A DNA stretch of 64,000 nt. Source: Gnetum montanum (lineage: Eukaryota; Streptophyta; Gnetopsida; Gnetales; Gnetaceae). The notes under the pieces are model-generated. The model saw only the letters and a program-made list of their open reading frames with translations, was not told the origin of the DNA and searched no databases. The translations under genes and the position numbers were made by a program. The stretch spans positions 476,632-540,631 of the forward strand of contig MNCI01014175.1 of NCBI GenBank assembly GCA_015680685.1, written 5' to 3'. Positions 11,055 to 21,830 of this stretch are shown here, piece after piece (position 1 is the stretch's first letter; every line of letters begins with the position of its first letter).

Positions 11055-12903
11055 TCAATTGAGGCCCTCAATTCTTTTTAGGTTTTTTGTTTTACAAATT
11101 TCTTTAACTTTTCTTGTTTTTGTTTTACAACATCGTTTATACTTTTTCATTTCTTTGTGTGTGTTTTATTCATCACTTAATAAGTGCTCTGAAGATGGTA
11201 TGAACTGTATTCCATTGATTACTAATGTTTGGTTTTTACCTTTAAGTTATGATGTTGATACTAAGGTATGGTTTTTTTGATATAGTAGGCAATGAGTCCA
11301 CTTCATCCATACATCCATAAAATTCTATGGTCTCTCTTAGCTTGGAACTGTACAGTCCCTTTCTCAATAATAAGAACTATCAATGAATTGGTGACTGGGT
11401 ATTTTTCAAACTAAAGAAGAACTCAAGGATTGAAAAGGGTGTGACTTCAAGGGGATTTGATGCACTTGTGCTGGCTATTCTCTTGGGTGCTTGGATGTTT
11501 TCTCCTTGTGTTTTCTTACTATTCCAACATTGCTTCATTTTTGGGAAGCTGAGCCAATCAAAATAAAAATAACAAAGTTTTTGCATGGTGTGGTTCTCAC
11601 GTATAAAAAAAATAGTGAGAATTCAAAGCGCAACCCTTAGATGAAATAATCATTTCGGCTAAAAGCACTGGTTATGGAACTAAAATAAACATGTTCCCTC
11701 TAACTAAGGCCCTTCTCACTTCCCACTTTCTCCTCTTTCGTTTAGTCGGAATGGTGGTGGCTCTTTGGTGGAAGCATTCTTGTTACTTCAAGTGGATGGA
11801 TGGGCTGAATGTATTAATGCGAAGTCATTGAATGTGGGTTGTTTGAGGCCAGATTTGGAATGGGATCTACTAAGTCACATTAACCATTAGTACACAAGGG
11901 GTTGTACACCATCTTGTTCTTGAGATTCCATTTCATTCTCTTCTCTTCATCCTTCTTTTTCCATTCATCACCTCATTGCCGATTGTACCAGTAGTCCATA
12001 TTTTGGTGGATGCATTATTTTCTTTTTGATAAACTCTTGTGGTTAAGAATTTAACTCTTGTCTCCAAATGACATTCCTAGAGCCTATGGACTCTTTGAAT
12101 GTGGGATTGTCAGGGCATTAAGGGCATGAGCCTGCTTTGGGGAGGACCCATTGGCATTCCTATTTGGTGCATCCATTAATTTCTTTCCTTTAAACATTTA
12201 TGCAATCACCAATTATTTTGTTCATTTTCATCTTTGACATCCATTTTATTGGTGTTGCCATTGTTTCTTTTTCTTCATCTTTCTTATTCCTTATCTTTTC
12301 CCATTCTATCGCTACCGGAGGTTTGCTCTTAGTCATGGGGGTCTTGGTCTAATTTTTTTGTCCAATTTTTTCGATTTTCTCCTAACCCCTACACCTCAGG
12401 TAGTCACCAGTATTATATCTCCAGATCCATATTAGCCATAGCACAAATCAGACAATGGACCTTACACTAAAGCAAGTTATCAATTGCATTATGATTCATT
12501 TACCCTTGCTAATATAAGAACTGTGTTGTGTGTGCAAATGGAAATCATACAACAATGGATTGGATCTGGAGGGAACACTTGGAATGGACTCGTGTTGAAG
12601 CAGTTATGCAAGGAACGGGATTGATGATGTGCTTATGGATGGACAACAAAAGATGCAATCTTGGCATTGGCAGCAGCTGACTTCTTCTTTTCTTTCTCTT
12701 CTCTCTTCTCTCTCAGCTACCAAATAAGGCTGGATGTCAATTATGTATATTGTTCACTCTTGTTGTCATGAAAACTAATTTTTGCCATGTTTTGTAATGA
12801 TGATCTATTCACATGTCATCCCATTCACCATTAGTTCCATTCAAGTCAATAATCCCATACCTTCCCAATATTTTGTAAGGAACTCGAGGATAATTTTTTA
12901 TTC
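11055..12903 (+). other. Element A non-coding 3' region
   Basis: T-rich, about 1.85 kb, no domain on either strand. It aligns with the minus strand of element I at about 59050-61050, for example the AGTCATGGGGG tracts at 11025-11035 and 12331-12341 and the block around 11437-11460 (GGTGTGACTTCAAGGGGATT). This conserved but non-coding length is typical of LARD-like elements. Confidence 0.75.
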
Positions 12904-12916
12904 AGTCATGGGGGTA
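12904..12916 (+). promoter_or_regulatory. Element A polypurine tract
   Basis: AGTCATGGGGGTA directly before the 3' LTR start TGATGGGATG. This is the expected plus-strand primer position. Two further copies of AGTCATGGGGG lie upstream. Confidence 0.8.
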
Positions 12917-13464
12917 TGATGGGATGCAATATCACATAGGCCGTGATATCGCAGCCCATCACCAGTTCTATAAATAAGAGGCAACTCTCCCTTGTTTATC
13001 CATCTAGATCTAGATCCTTAGAGAAACTCTGGCAGTTTTACCATTCCATAGATAGAATAATTTCCATGTGCCCGTAGTAGGAGTCTCAAAGTGAATGGAT
13101 CTTTATGCAAGCAAATTGTACCTGAGCACACACATTTGTGTACGGAAATAAAGATGAACTTCCTGAAAAACCTTGCAGTTCATGGACTAAGCTAATTAGG
13201 ATTTAATTAATGTTAAATGCTTAAATGCTTTCTTAGATAATTAATCTCTCTGAACCCTCAACTCCTAGTTAAGTGCATTTAGTACAACCGCTTCGAGCAC
13301 GTGTGCTACGCTTGGTAACCCAGTAACGAATAGCATTTGGTAATCCCAATAGTGTTGCATTGGTTTAGGGTGTGTACGGTAAGTAGGAATGGATACTGAT
13401 ACTAGGATGATTAAATCTTAGTTAGTGATAGTTAGTTACTTAGTCTCTTCACCCTTCACCTCTT
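12917..13464 (+). repeat. Element A 3' LTR, first part
   Basis: Parallels 6684-7255. It stops at CACCTCTT, where element B is inserted. The last five bases, CTCTT (13460-13464), are repeated at 31945-31949. Confidence 0.92.
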
Positions 13465-14700
13465 TGTATCGCCTGAAATCATCGGTCTCCGGCTGGAAGG
13501 AAAACAGAGGCCGTGGGATCGCAGGATGAGAACAGAAGACCCTGCCTTCGCCTAAGGGTGAGCTGGAGTGCATGAAGGCAGAGTACCTTGGGTGGTCCGC
13601 ACACGGATTAGACAAGGATTTCCCTGCGCATACGCAAAGTGCTATACGCTGATGTAGCGAGCGTAAACGAAGCGTAAACGGCGTAAAACAAATGCGAACT
13701 GAGCGTGAGCGTAAACGAGCATGAACTGAATGCGCGGGCCAAGTTGACGTAAAACTGTAAAATGTAAAAAATCTTATGTAGCTAATGTAAACAATGGTAT
13801 TACAGAGTCAAAGTACCATGCACCAGTCTAACGTAGTCGTGAGGGAACACGAGGCGGAAGAAAAGCCTCGGCGTATACAGGAATGACTCGGCTGGTTCGC
13901 AAGACAGGCAGAGCGTAGAGACTGTGTACGGCGTATAGGGCTAGCGTAAGAGGGTTTCAGCTCTTGTGCGTAGCGTAAATGTACTCTAGTGTGCCCTGGG
14001 ATTTTAACAACCGACCTTTGTGAAGTGGAAAATGGGGGTTTTTATACAGGTTGTTACGCTAGACTTGGGTTGGGTGACACATGGCGCATTGACCAGGTGC
14101 ACAATTTACAAATGTACAATATTACAAGTGTTGGGCGTATACGCTGGGCGTTTACGCTAATGAATGTTTGGCGTATACGCTGATGAATGCTGGGCGTATA
14201 CAGGGTGGATGTAGGGCGTATACGCTGCGCGTATATGCTAGGGGATGCCCACTTACTTCAATCCTTGCTCTTCGACGTTATCTTGATGCTGCCTTTGGAG
14301 ATTCCATGCCGGGCGTAAACATTTGCCGTACTGGCCAAGCGTACAGGTGGAAGTGAGTACACCGGGCATGCGAGTTGGATGTCTACGCTAGGCATATACG
14401 CTGGGCGTATACGCTCAGAATTCGAGTGTCTACGCTGGAGGGCGTATACGCTGTGGGTTCGAGCATCTATGCTGGGGATGTTCTTAAGCGTAGACGCCGG
14501 GCGTATACGCTGGTGCCGGATACTTAGTAAAAATGAAGCTTTTGACCTCCAAAGCTGCAATGTGTGATGCCCACTATAGCCATGGTTGTTTGTGGGTCCC
14601 AGGGATCGGCTTTTTGCTGGACAAGTACTAAGCACCGAATTTTGTGGTGTTTNAGCTTTTTGCTGGACAAGTACTAAGCACCGAATTTTGTGGTGTTTCA
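13465..14700 (-). repeat. Element B 3' LTR
   Basis: On the minus strand it begins TGAAACACCACAAAATTCGG and ends ATTTCAGGCGATACA. A TATA box (GTATAAAAA, minus) is at 14039-14047. U3 (about 14100-14560) is packed with GCGTATACGC and variants. About 45 bp around the N at 14653 are duplicated by assembly, so the real length is close to the other LTR. Confidence 0.92.
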
Positions 14701-14716
14701 TTGGCCCCTCTTTGTT
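14701..14716 (-). promoter_or_regulatory. Element B polypurine tract
   Basis: Minus strand AACAAAGAGGGGCCAA directly precedes the 3' LTR start TGAAACACC. Confidence 0.75.
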
Positions 14717-15760
14717 GACGCTTGGAGGAATCAACCCGAGAAGCGTCGACAAAGAAGTGCAAAACACCACGAGCAACTTGATAAAGACGTTGCTCGCTGC
14801 CACTCGACGAGACGTCATCGCACCGTTTTCAATAGTACATGGGATCGGGAAAGTGACATTTGTAGCTGGTAGGAGGATAGAGATCGTGGGGATTGGTGAC
14901 CGCCCAAGGAAGTGTGTCGTGGATAGGGGATGCTTGGGTTTGTGGCATGCTGATCCTTGCTAATAGCCAATGTTTTAGCAGACTTGGAACTCAGACATGC
15001 GATGTGCGTCCTTTGGACGGAACAGGACCCTCGGTTAGTTTTTGAGAGGACCTGTTGGCGGGGCCAAAGCCACGGGAGGATGTGTTACATTCTTTGGGAG
15101 AACAGGGCCCATGTTTAGTGTTCAGGAAAACCTGTTGGCGGGGATCCAAAGCCATGCAACTGGATGTTGCTTGAGCGTTTTGAACATGAGTACTTGGTTT
15201 TGAGACAATTGCCTTCCCATATGGGACTTATATGGGAAGTGCCCGGGGTCTCGGTTTTTTTTTCGAAATTTCGCGTTGATCTTGTACTCATGCTCAGGTG
15301 TCAAGCTATGTGACACAACTGCTATAACGTGTTGCAGTGGGCCACAGTGTGCTCGTTTGTTTTGAATGTACTGGATGCATCCAGGGTGTGGCTGAATAAA
15401 ATGCATTGGTGAAGGGATAGGGAATTTTATCGATGGACGAGGATATACTGGTGAACGGTTTGATTTAGTCTCGCCGGGTATGCTGTGAACATTGTCGTAT
15501 CTTGCTGCTTGTGACGAAATGCATTCTTGTGCGAAACTTCTTGGCGTCATCCTGTAAACAAAACTTCGAGGAGACAAGAAAAACCATAAGTGAATAGATG
15601 AGCTTAGACTTACATGGTGACCGATGGCACAGAGATGCTGAAGGATGGCAAGCACTAGATGTAGATGACAACAGTACTGATAAGGGCAATTGATGGCGAG
15701 TGATGCAGTGAAGCTGATGAATGAGCATGGCGGCGGAGAGATGTGCTGGATGTGAACTTG
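14717..15760 (-). other. Element B 3' untranslated region
   Basis: No domain recognised. It holds an 80-bp-period direct duplication (15020-15170). A minus-strand frame of 177 codons (15122-15655) lacks recognisable domains and I do not call it a gene. The hairpin repeat cluster begins at its right edge. Confidence 0.6.
15020..15170. repeat. Two-copy 80-bp direct repeat
   Basis: AACAGGACCC...CCTGTTGGCGGGGCCAAAGCC (from 15021) recurs as AACAGGGCCC...CCTGTTGGCGGGGATCCAAAGCC (from 15101). Copies are diverged. Confidence 0.75.
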
Positions 15761-15761
15761 C

Positions 15762-16092
15762 CAGTTTATAGTCTTGGTAGACTATAGTGGGTTAGTTTTA
15801 TGTCATAACCCGTTGGACATTGCCTGTTTAGCGTCGTGACGGATGTTACATTGCCAATTTCTAGTCTTAGCGGACTATGGAGAGGCAAGCTAGTTTATAG
15901 TCTTAGCAGACCCGATTGGTTAGGACGATGGCAGTTTATTGTCATGTCGGATGAATGCTAGTTTATTATCCTTGCGAACGCAGTGGTATTAGTTTTAAGT
16001 CATAACCCAAGACTATTCTGTGGTATCGGTTTACCGTCATGATTCCAGGACGGGCTGTGGTATCAGTTTATAGTCGTAATTCCAGGACTTAC
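15762..16092. repeat. Hairpin-repeat cluster 1 (downstream of integrase)
   Basis: Ten diverged copies of a unit AGTTTAnnGTC-loop-GAC in 330 bp, each able to fold. The best is TATAGTCT-TGGT-AGACTATA at 15767-15786, a perfect 8-bp stem. Others include TAGTC-TTAGCG-GACTA (15862-15877), GTCATAACCCGTTGGAC (15802-15818), CGTC-GT-GACG (15832-15841), and CCGTC...GACGG (16034-16053). They begin about 20 bp past the integrase stop at 16111. Confidence 0.8.
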
Positions 16093-16199
16093 ATGTACCT
16101 GAGCTTGTATTTAGACGTAGAACGGTTTTAGGTACAAATGATTTGTCGAATTGGAAAACTCATTCCCTTCCATGTCAGCTAGCTTGAATGCACCATTAT

Positions 16200-17031
16200 T
16201 GATGAGACGCGACTTGCACTGGGCCGTGATATCGCATCCCATGCGATATCNNNNNNNNNNNNNNNNNNNNNNNNNNNNNNNNNNNNNNNNNNNNNNNNNN
16301 NNNNNNNNNNNNNNNNNNNNNNNNNNNNNNNNNNNNNNNNNNNNNNNNNNNNNNNNNNNNNNNNNNNNNNNNNNNNNNNNNNNNNNNNNNNNNNNNNNNN
16401 NNNNNNNNNNNNNNNNNNNNNNNNNNNNNNNNNNNNNNNNNNNNNNNNNNNNNNNNNNNNNNNNNNNNNNNNNNNNNNNNNNNNNNNNNNNNNNNNNNNN
16501 NNNNNNNNNNNNNNNNNNNNNNNNNNNNNNNNNNNNNNNNNNNNNNNNNNNNNNNNNNNNNNNNNNNNNNNNNNNNNNNNNNNNNNNNNNNNNNNNNNNN
16601 NNNNNNNNNNNNNNNNNNNNNNNNNNNNNNNNNNNNNNNNNNNNNNNNNNNNNNNNNNNNNNNNNNNNNNNNNNNNNNNNNNNNNNNNNNNNNNNNNNNN
16701 NNNNNNNNNNNNNNNNNNNNNNNNNNNNNNNNNNNNNNNNNNNNNNNNNNNNNNNNNNNNNNNNNNNNNNNNNNNNNNNNNNNNNNNNNNNNNNNNNNNN
16801 NNNNNNNNNNNNNNNNNNNNNNNNNNNNNNNNNNNTACCAAAAAAGTCACATACCTCAGACTTGCTTAACCATACACCGTGACACTTACAAGCAAGCCTA
16901 GGAAGACAACGAACGATTAACCCCAAGTGTTTCTTGTGGTGTTAAGGCATTTAGTTTGCGGAGTTCGACCGGATCGCACGTGTACGCTCGTATTCGTATG
17001 GTTGAGTGTAGGGGTACCTCGCCACTCATCA
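16200..17031 (+). mobile_element. Solo LTR of the A/I family
   Basis: Starts TGATGAGACG and ends CCACTCATCA. ATTAT at 16195-16199 and 17032-17036 is the target duplication. The visible left end contains GATATCGCAT-CCC-ATGCGATATC, a perfect 10-bp inverted repeat, then 585 N's. Total length (832) equals an intact LTR (849 and 838 in A and I), which favours a solo LTR, although a hidden internal region cannot be excluded because the gap size may be nominal. Confidence 0.85.
16251..16835. other. Assembly gap (N's)
   Basis: 585 undetermined bases inside the solo LTR, starting immediately after a palindromic block. Any open frame crossing it is meaningless. Confidence 1.
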
Positions 17032-18180
17032 ATTATCGAATGCTTTGATGACCACGTAAGGTCCTTCCCAATTGGCTGAGAATTTGTCCGGGTGTTCCCG
17101 AATAGCTTTGAGCATGAGTTCGCCTTGTTTGATGGGGCGCTTGTTGATGTCATGCCGATGTCGCTGTCGTTGTTGCGTTTGATACCATTCGATCTAGTCG
17201 AGCGCGCGTACGCGTTCTTCTGCCACCGAATCCAGGTCAATGGTACGTAGATTATTGTTTTGCTCGTCGTTGAGGAGTCCAGAGAGTGTGATCCTTAATG
17301 ATGGTACATGTAATTCTAAAGGTAAGACAGCTTCTAAACCGTAAACAAGACTATATGGCGTTTTACCTGTTGACGTTCGGTGTGTGGCGCGGTATGCCCA
17401 TAATGCGTAGATTAATTGCTCGTGCCATTTCCTTTTGCTCTGGGTTAGCATTTTCTTAAGTATTGTAATGATCGTCTTATTTGTTGCTTCTGCTTGCCCA
17501 TTGCTCTGAGGGTAGTAAGGGGAGGAAAACGAGTGTTTGATCCCTAGACTGTCACAAAAAGTTTGGGTTTCGGCACTGCTGAACTGTGGCCCATTATCAG
17601 TGATAATTGTCATGGGAATGCTGAAACGGGTTACTATGTTTTCAAGGATGAAATTACACACATGTTTAGATGTGGTTTTTCGAAGTGGAGCAGCTTCTAC
17701 CCATTTTGTAAAATATTCGGTTGCGGTGATGATGAAACTATGCCCTGCAGAAGATGAGGGTGTTATTGGGCCAATAAGGTCCAATCCCCACTTTTGAAAA
17801 GGCCACGTTATTTGTGCTGTGTGCAATTCATTTGGTGGTACATGTATTAAGTTACTATGCTTTTGGCAAGTGTAACATGTTTTAACCTTGGAGAGACAGT
17901 CATATTCCATATGCGGCCAATAATAGCCTAACCGTCTTATTTTCGTGGCCATGGCTTTTGGTGCTATGTGTCCTCCACATAGCCCCTCATGCACCTGATC
18001 AACAATTGTTTGGGCATCAATACTACTGACGCATGTTAGCAGTATGCCTTTGTAGGGTCTGCGACACAATGTGTCGCCTACCAAGGCGTACTGCCTAGAA
18101 CATTTTTGTACAGCATCCTTTTGCGCATTCGTTAGATGTCGCGGTGCTTCACCGCATAGAAGGTATTCTTTTATATCATC

Positions 18181-19983
18181 TTACCATTCTACCGCGTGTG
18201 TTGTACTAACAGATGCAATCGGCAACGCGTTAAAGGTGTCGGTGATTGGTTCAGCGCAACTAGTTATGGAGCTTGGCAACGTGTGAAACATGTCAGGTGA
18301 GATATTCAATGCTAAGGTTGCCAACGCATCTGCAATAGTATTGTCATTTCTGGAAACGTGTTGCACGTCCGTACTTTCGAATTGCCCTATTAAGTGTTTC
18401 GCCAAATTGCAGAATGGTTGTAAATGTTGAGCTTTACATGTGTAGACTTCTGTGACTTGGTTTAGGACTAGTTGTGAGTCACCTCTGACTACTAGCCGTG
18501 TGATGTCTGAAGCCAGCGCTGCCACGAGACCTCTAAGGAGACCTTCGTACTCTGTTTTGTTATTCATACAATGAAAGTTGAAGCGGTAGGCAAAGGGTCG
18601 GATCCCCCCAGAGGGATAGGTAATGATAGCGGCTGCACTTCCCCCTCGAGAGGTGGATGCTCCATCGAAGTTTAGAGTAGCATCATAGTCCTCGGGCACT
18701 GTATCTATTGTGTTTACATTTTCATCCAGGAATTCTGGCTCTATAATCACTTGGTCACGCGTTGGTGATGCGGCCATCTGATTTGCTATGGCTTGACCTT
18801 TGACCGATGATTGTGCTATGTAGTGCAGGTCAAACTCAGCTATCATGGCTTTCCACCGGGCTATCCGACTCGTTTCGTAGATGTTTCCTGTTATAGCTCT
18901 CAGCACATTATCCTTGCAAATTATGTAAACCTGGCTACGGAAGAGATAATGTCGCCACTTTCTTAAAGAAAAGACCAAAGCTAAACACGACCTCTCCACG
19001 TCGTTGTACCTTTTTTCGTGGGCAACTAATGCATGGCTCAAGTAATACATAGGGACATCGGTTCTGTCATCTTGTTTCTGGCAAAGCATAGACGCGATTG
19101 ATGACTCCGAAGTGGCAAGGTAGATGTAGAATGGTTTATCGTTTTGGGGTGGATAAATTGTAGGTAGTCGGGAAAGTGCTGTTTTGATGTTTTCGAATGC
19201 TTCTTGGCATTGTGGAGTCCATTCAAAATGGGCATTTTTACGTAACAGATGATTCAAAGGTCTAAGTTTGTCCGTCAATTTTTCTACAAAGTGCCTGATG
19301 AATTGCAATCTACCTTGCAGACCTCGGAGTTCGGTAAGGTTGCTCGGGGGTTTCAGGTTTGTTATGGCTTTAACCTTATCGGGGTCTACTCGTATACCTG
19401 CTTCATAGGCTATGAATCCGAGCATTTTTCCTGTTTTGATGCCAAAGACACACTTTTTTGGGTTAAGTCTTAGTTCATACTTTAAACAACGCTTTAAGAC
19501 TAAGTCAAGGTCTTGTACATGTTGTTCGGTCATTTTTGACTTAACTACGATATCATCCACATAATCGTTGAGCGATAGCATATAATCACTAAAGATAAAG
19601 GTCATGGCTCTTTGATATGTGGCCCCTGTGTTCCTGAGACTGAAGGGCATCATGGTGTAACAAAAAGTCCCCCATGGGGTCATAAAGGTTGTCTGCAGTT
19701 GGTGTTCCGGGTTGATGCGTATTTGGTTGTATCCCGAAAAACCATCCATAAAAGACAGCAAGGCATGTCCGGCAGTCAAATCAATGAGTTGGTCAATGTT
19801 GGTTAGGGGAAAGTCATCTTTTATGGTTGCTACATTTAGATCCTGGAAGTCAATGCATAAGCGAATGCTTCCGTTTTTCTTCAGGACAATTACCATGTTT
19901 GACACCCACTCGGCGTAATCAACAGCCCGAATGAAACCAGCTTGGTAAAGCTTGGTGATCTCATTATGAACTGCTAATGCCAC
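18181..19983 (-). pseudogene. Element B reverse transcriptase - RNase H - archaeal-type RNase H
   Basis: A 600-codon frame of the pol polyprotein. Residues 1-180 are RT, with SIRLCIDFQDLN, ALLSFMDGFSGYNQIRI and the catalytic YVDD box in LNDYVDDIVVKS. Residues about 285-390 are the original gypsy RNase H, where the first catalytic Asp is replaced (FYIYLATSESS), as is usual in this lineage. Residues about 435-570 are a second, archaeal-type RNase H with LNFDGASTSRGG, NKTEYEGLLRGL, VRGDSQLVLNQV and SRNDNTIADALA, so its D-E-D-D set is intact. The frame opens without ATG after an in-frame TAG and ends at a TAA (18181-18183) that lies inside the polyprotein. Confidence 0.95.
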
Positions 19984-20507
19984 CTCGGGTCTAACTTTTC
20001 GTGCCTTCTATTTTACCGGTCTTAGTTTGGGGTCGAGGATAATATTGTGTTGGACAATTCTAGGGTCTAGCCCGGGCATGTCCGTATAGGACCAAGCGAA
20101 TGCTTTCATGTTTTCCCTAAGTATGTTCTAAATGTCTTTTGCTAGTTGTGGTGGTAGTAATGTGCTTAATTTTAACACTTTGATTTCCCCATCAGGCATG
20201 GTAATGGGGGTTTCAGCTAACGGGTCTTCGGTGATGTTTTCGGCCTCTATGTCAAGGAATTTCATCGTACCTTCATAATCATCTGTGGTTTGCCATGTTG
20301 AAGCTATGAACGTGTCGTCCGTTGGTGAATCTAATTTGATGCAGTTTACATTAATGTTCCGCGTGATGTGGCCGTATGGTCCATCGATGATCAACGACGC
20401 GGTTAGATGCGGGTAGTCCATTGAGCTTGCTCCTGCCAATAAATGGAGAGCCATGTGAGCAAAGGGGGAGGATTGTTTCGTGTCTTTTAGTAAAACTATG
20501 TGTACGT
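19984..20507 (-). pseudogene. Element B pol N-terminal linker before RT
   Basis: Same frame as the RT. It reads MALHLLAGASSMDYPHLTAS, then a long linker to LPPQLAKDI, a TAG (20128-20130), then MKAFAWSYTDMPGLDPRIV, the conserved run leading into gypsy RT, a second TAG near 20009-20011, and KARKVRPEVALA. The frame can be followed upstream to a TAA at about 20522-20524, exactly where the hairpin repeats begin, so pol appears to open in its own segment rather than being continuous with protease. Confidence 0.8.
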
Positions 20508-20515
20508 GTATGATG

Positions 20516-20611
20516 GTGGATTATCGTCACACCTGGACGCATAGTAGTTTAAGGCCATACCGGGCCGTCACCGGATGGGGAAATGGCAGTTTAAGGCCGT
20601 ACCGGGCAATG
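20516..20611. repeat. Hairpin-repeat cluster 2 (before pol)
   Basis: Three units: CGTC-ACACCTG-GACG (20525-20539), TTTAAGGCC-ATACCG-GGCC (20549-20566), and TTTAAGGCCGTACCGGGC (20590-20607). Here the stem GTC/GAC is changed to GGCC/GGCC on both sides, which keeps the pairing. Confidence 0.75.
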
Positions 20612-20819
20612 AGTGGGATTTAAACTAGAATGTTCAACGTAAACATGTAGAATGGGGTCCATGGAGGAACCGGGATGTCATAATTTCTATTTTTAATTAA
20701 TTTTTAGTTAATTTTTGATACTTTTTGGGAACATTTTAGCGAAAAATAAGCAAAAAGGCAAAAAACGGAGCAACGGCGGCGTATGCAGTGGCGGCGTCAA
20801 CGTCAACGTCATCGGGCGC

Positions 20820-20827
20820 TATATAAA
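20820..20827 (+). promoter_or_regulatory. TATA box of the antisense gene block
   Basis: TATATAAA about 240 bp before the first ATG of the plus-strand genes, opposite to the retroelement's own direction. The sequence before it is GC-rich (GGCGGCGTCAACGTCAACG). It is followed by a leader rich in GCGTA-ACG motifs. Confidence 0.6.
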
Positions 20828-20869
20828 GGGAAGGGGGGTCCATTTTTTTTACTGGAAAGAAACAGTGTG

Positions 20870-21830
20870 AGTGACAGCGTAAACTTGCTAAGGTGTAAGC
20901 GTAAACCACAATACCCTAGCGTAAGCGTAAACCTCGGCGTAGACGCCTAAGACTGATCCCCAGCGTAGACGCGGAGACCCTAGCGTAGACGCCTAAGCTT
21001 AAACTTCTCAGCGCCAGCGTAGACAGTTGCTCAGCATAAACTTAGATCGTCAGCATAGATGCTCTGAGATGGGCAAGGGAAAGGAAGTGGAGGGCCAGGG
21101 GACGAAGGGTCCTGATCTAACCTTCGCCGAAGAGATGGAGGCCATGTTGTTGTAGGGTTTGCCCAGGTTGAGGATGCTGTCGTGGCCCGTGACGTCCCAC
21201 AGGTAAGCCTTGATCCCTACCTCTGTTGTTGTTTCCATGCTTCTTAGCATAGACAATCCTGGCGTATACGCCGAGCGTAGAGGGTTTTTGACCCAAGGGT
21301 TTTCGGCGTATACGCTAGCATAACTGTGCAGCGTAGACGGTGTTTATCAGTTTACTAGCGTAAGACCTTTTTTTGTGTTATTATGTTAGCGTATGCTTTG
21401 GTGTGACTGAAGCTTGTCAGCGTGTTTGTCATCAGCGTAAGTTGTCTTTTGCGACGGCGTATACGCTGAGGGTTTGCCCGGCGTATATGCTGTACACGTA
21501 CAGTTGTCTTTTGGCGTGCTGTTTTATTTTTCTGGTGTAAACAACTTACGTTGAAAGCGAACTCGAGCGTATACGCTAAGGGTTCAGATGTCAGTGTAGA
21601 CGTTGAGTTTGGTAGCATATATGCTAAGTTTGAATTGCGTTTTTTACGCTAAGTGCTAACAGTTTGTCTAGTGTATATGCTGTGTATAGCATATACGCTG
21701 AGCATGAATTGCGGGCGTATACGCTCTGTGTACAGCGTATACGCTGGGCGTAAGTTGTGTTTTTCTCGGTGTAAAGTTTGGCTGGCGTATACGCCCTGTG
21801 TGCAGCGTATACGCTGAGTGTAAACAGAGT
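20870..21830. repeat. GCGTATACGC-type repeat field around the antisense promoter
   Basis: Dozens of GCGTAWACG / GCGTAGACG / GCGTATACGC motifs spread over the leader, the first exon flanks and almost all of intron 1 (21203-21885). The 10-mer GCGTATACGC is a perfect palindrome. The same motif fills U3 of both LTRs. Confidence 0.85.

Larger units (their letters stand above)
16111..18180 (-). pseudogene. Element B integrase (interrupted by solo LTR)
   Basis: The integrase joins element cDNA to host DNA. From the right: LVGDTLCRRPYKG; the HHCC zinc domain (VHEGLCGGH ... CYTCQKH); catalytic D in WGLDLIGPI, D in ITDNGPQFSS, and E in SPYYPQSNGQAEATNKTI; then the C-terminal stretch ANWEGPYVVIKAFDN. 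The frame is cut there by the LTR at 16200-17031 and resumes as NGAFKLADMEGNEFSNSTNH, ending FYV at the stop 16111-16113. A TAG at 17194-17196 and a TAA at 18181-18183 also break the frame. All three catalytic residues survive. It would be active only if those lesions were absent. Confidence 0.92.

Noticed and set aside
14100-14560. Regular GCGTATACGC repeats as a possible CRISPR-like array
   Set aside because: The units are palindromic, irregularly spaced, variable and within an LTR of a plant retroelement. No spacers of constant length and no cas genes.
15122-15655. 177-codon minus-strand frame after integrase, as an extra gene of element B
   Set aside because: No domain, composition like non-coding DNA, and it overlaps the 80-bp repeats.
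16111-16926. Long open frames through N runs (also 33114-33909)
   Set aside because: They are mostly undetermined residues. Only the integrase C-terminus at 16111-16199 is real sequence.
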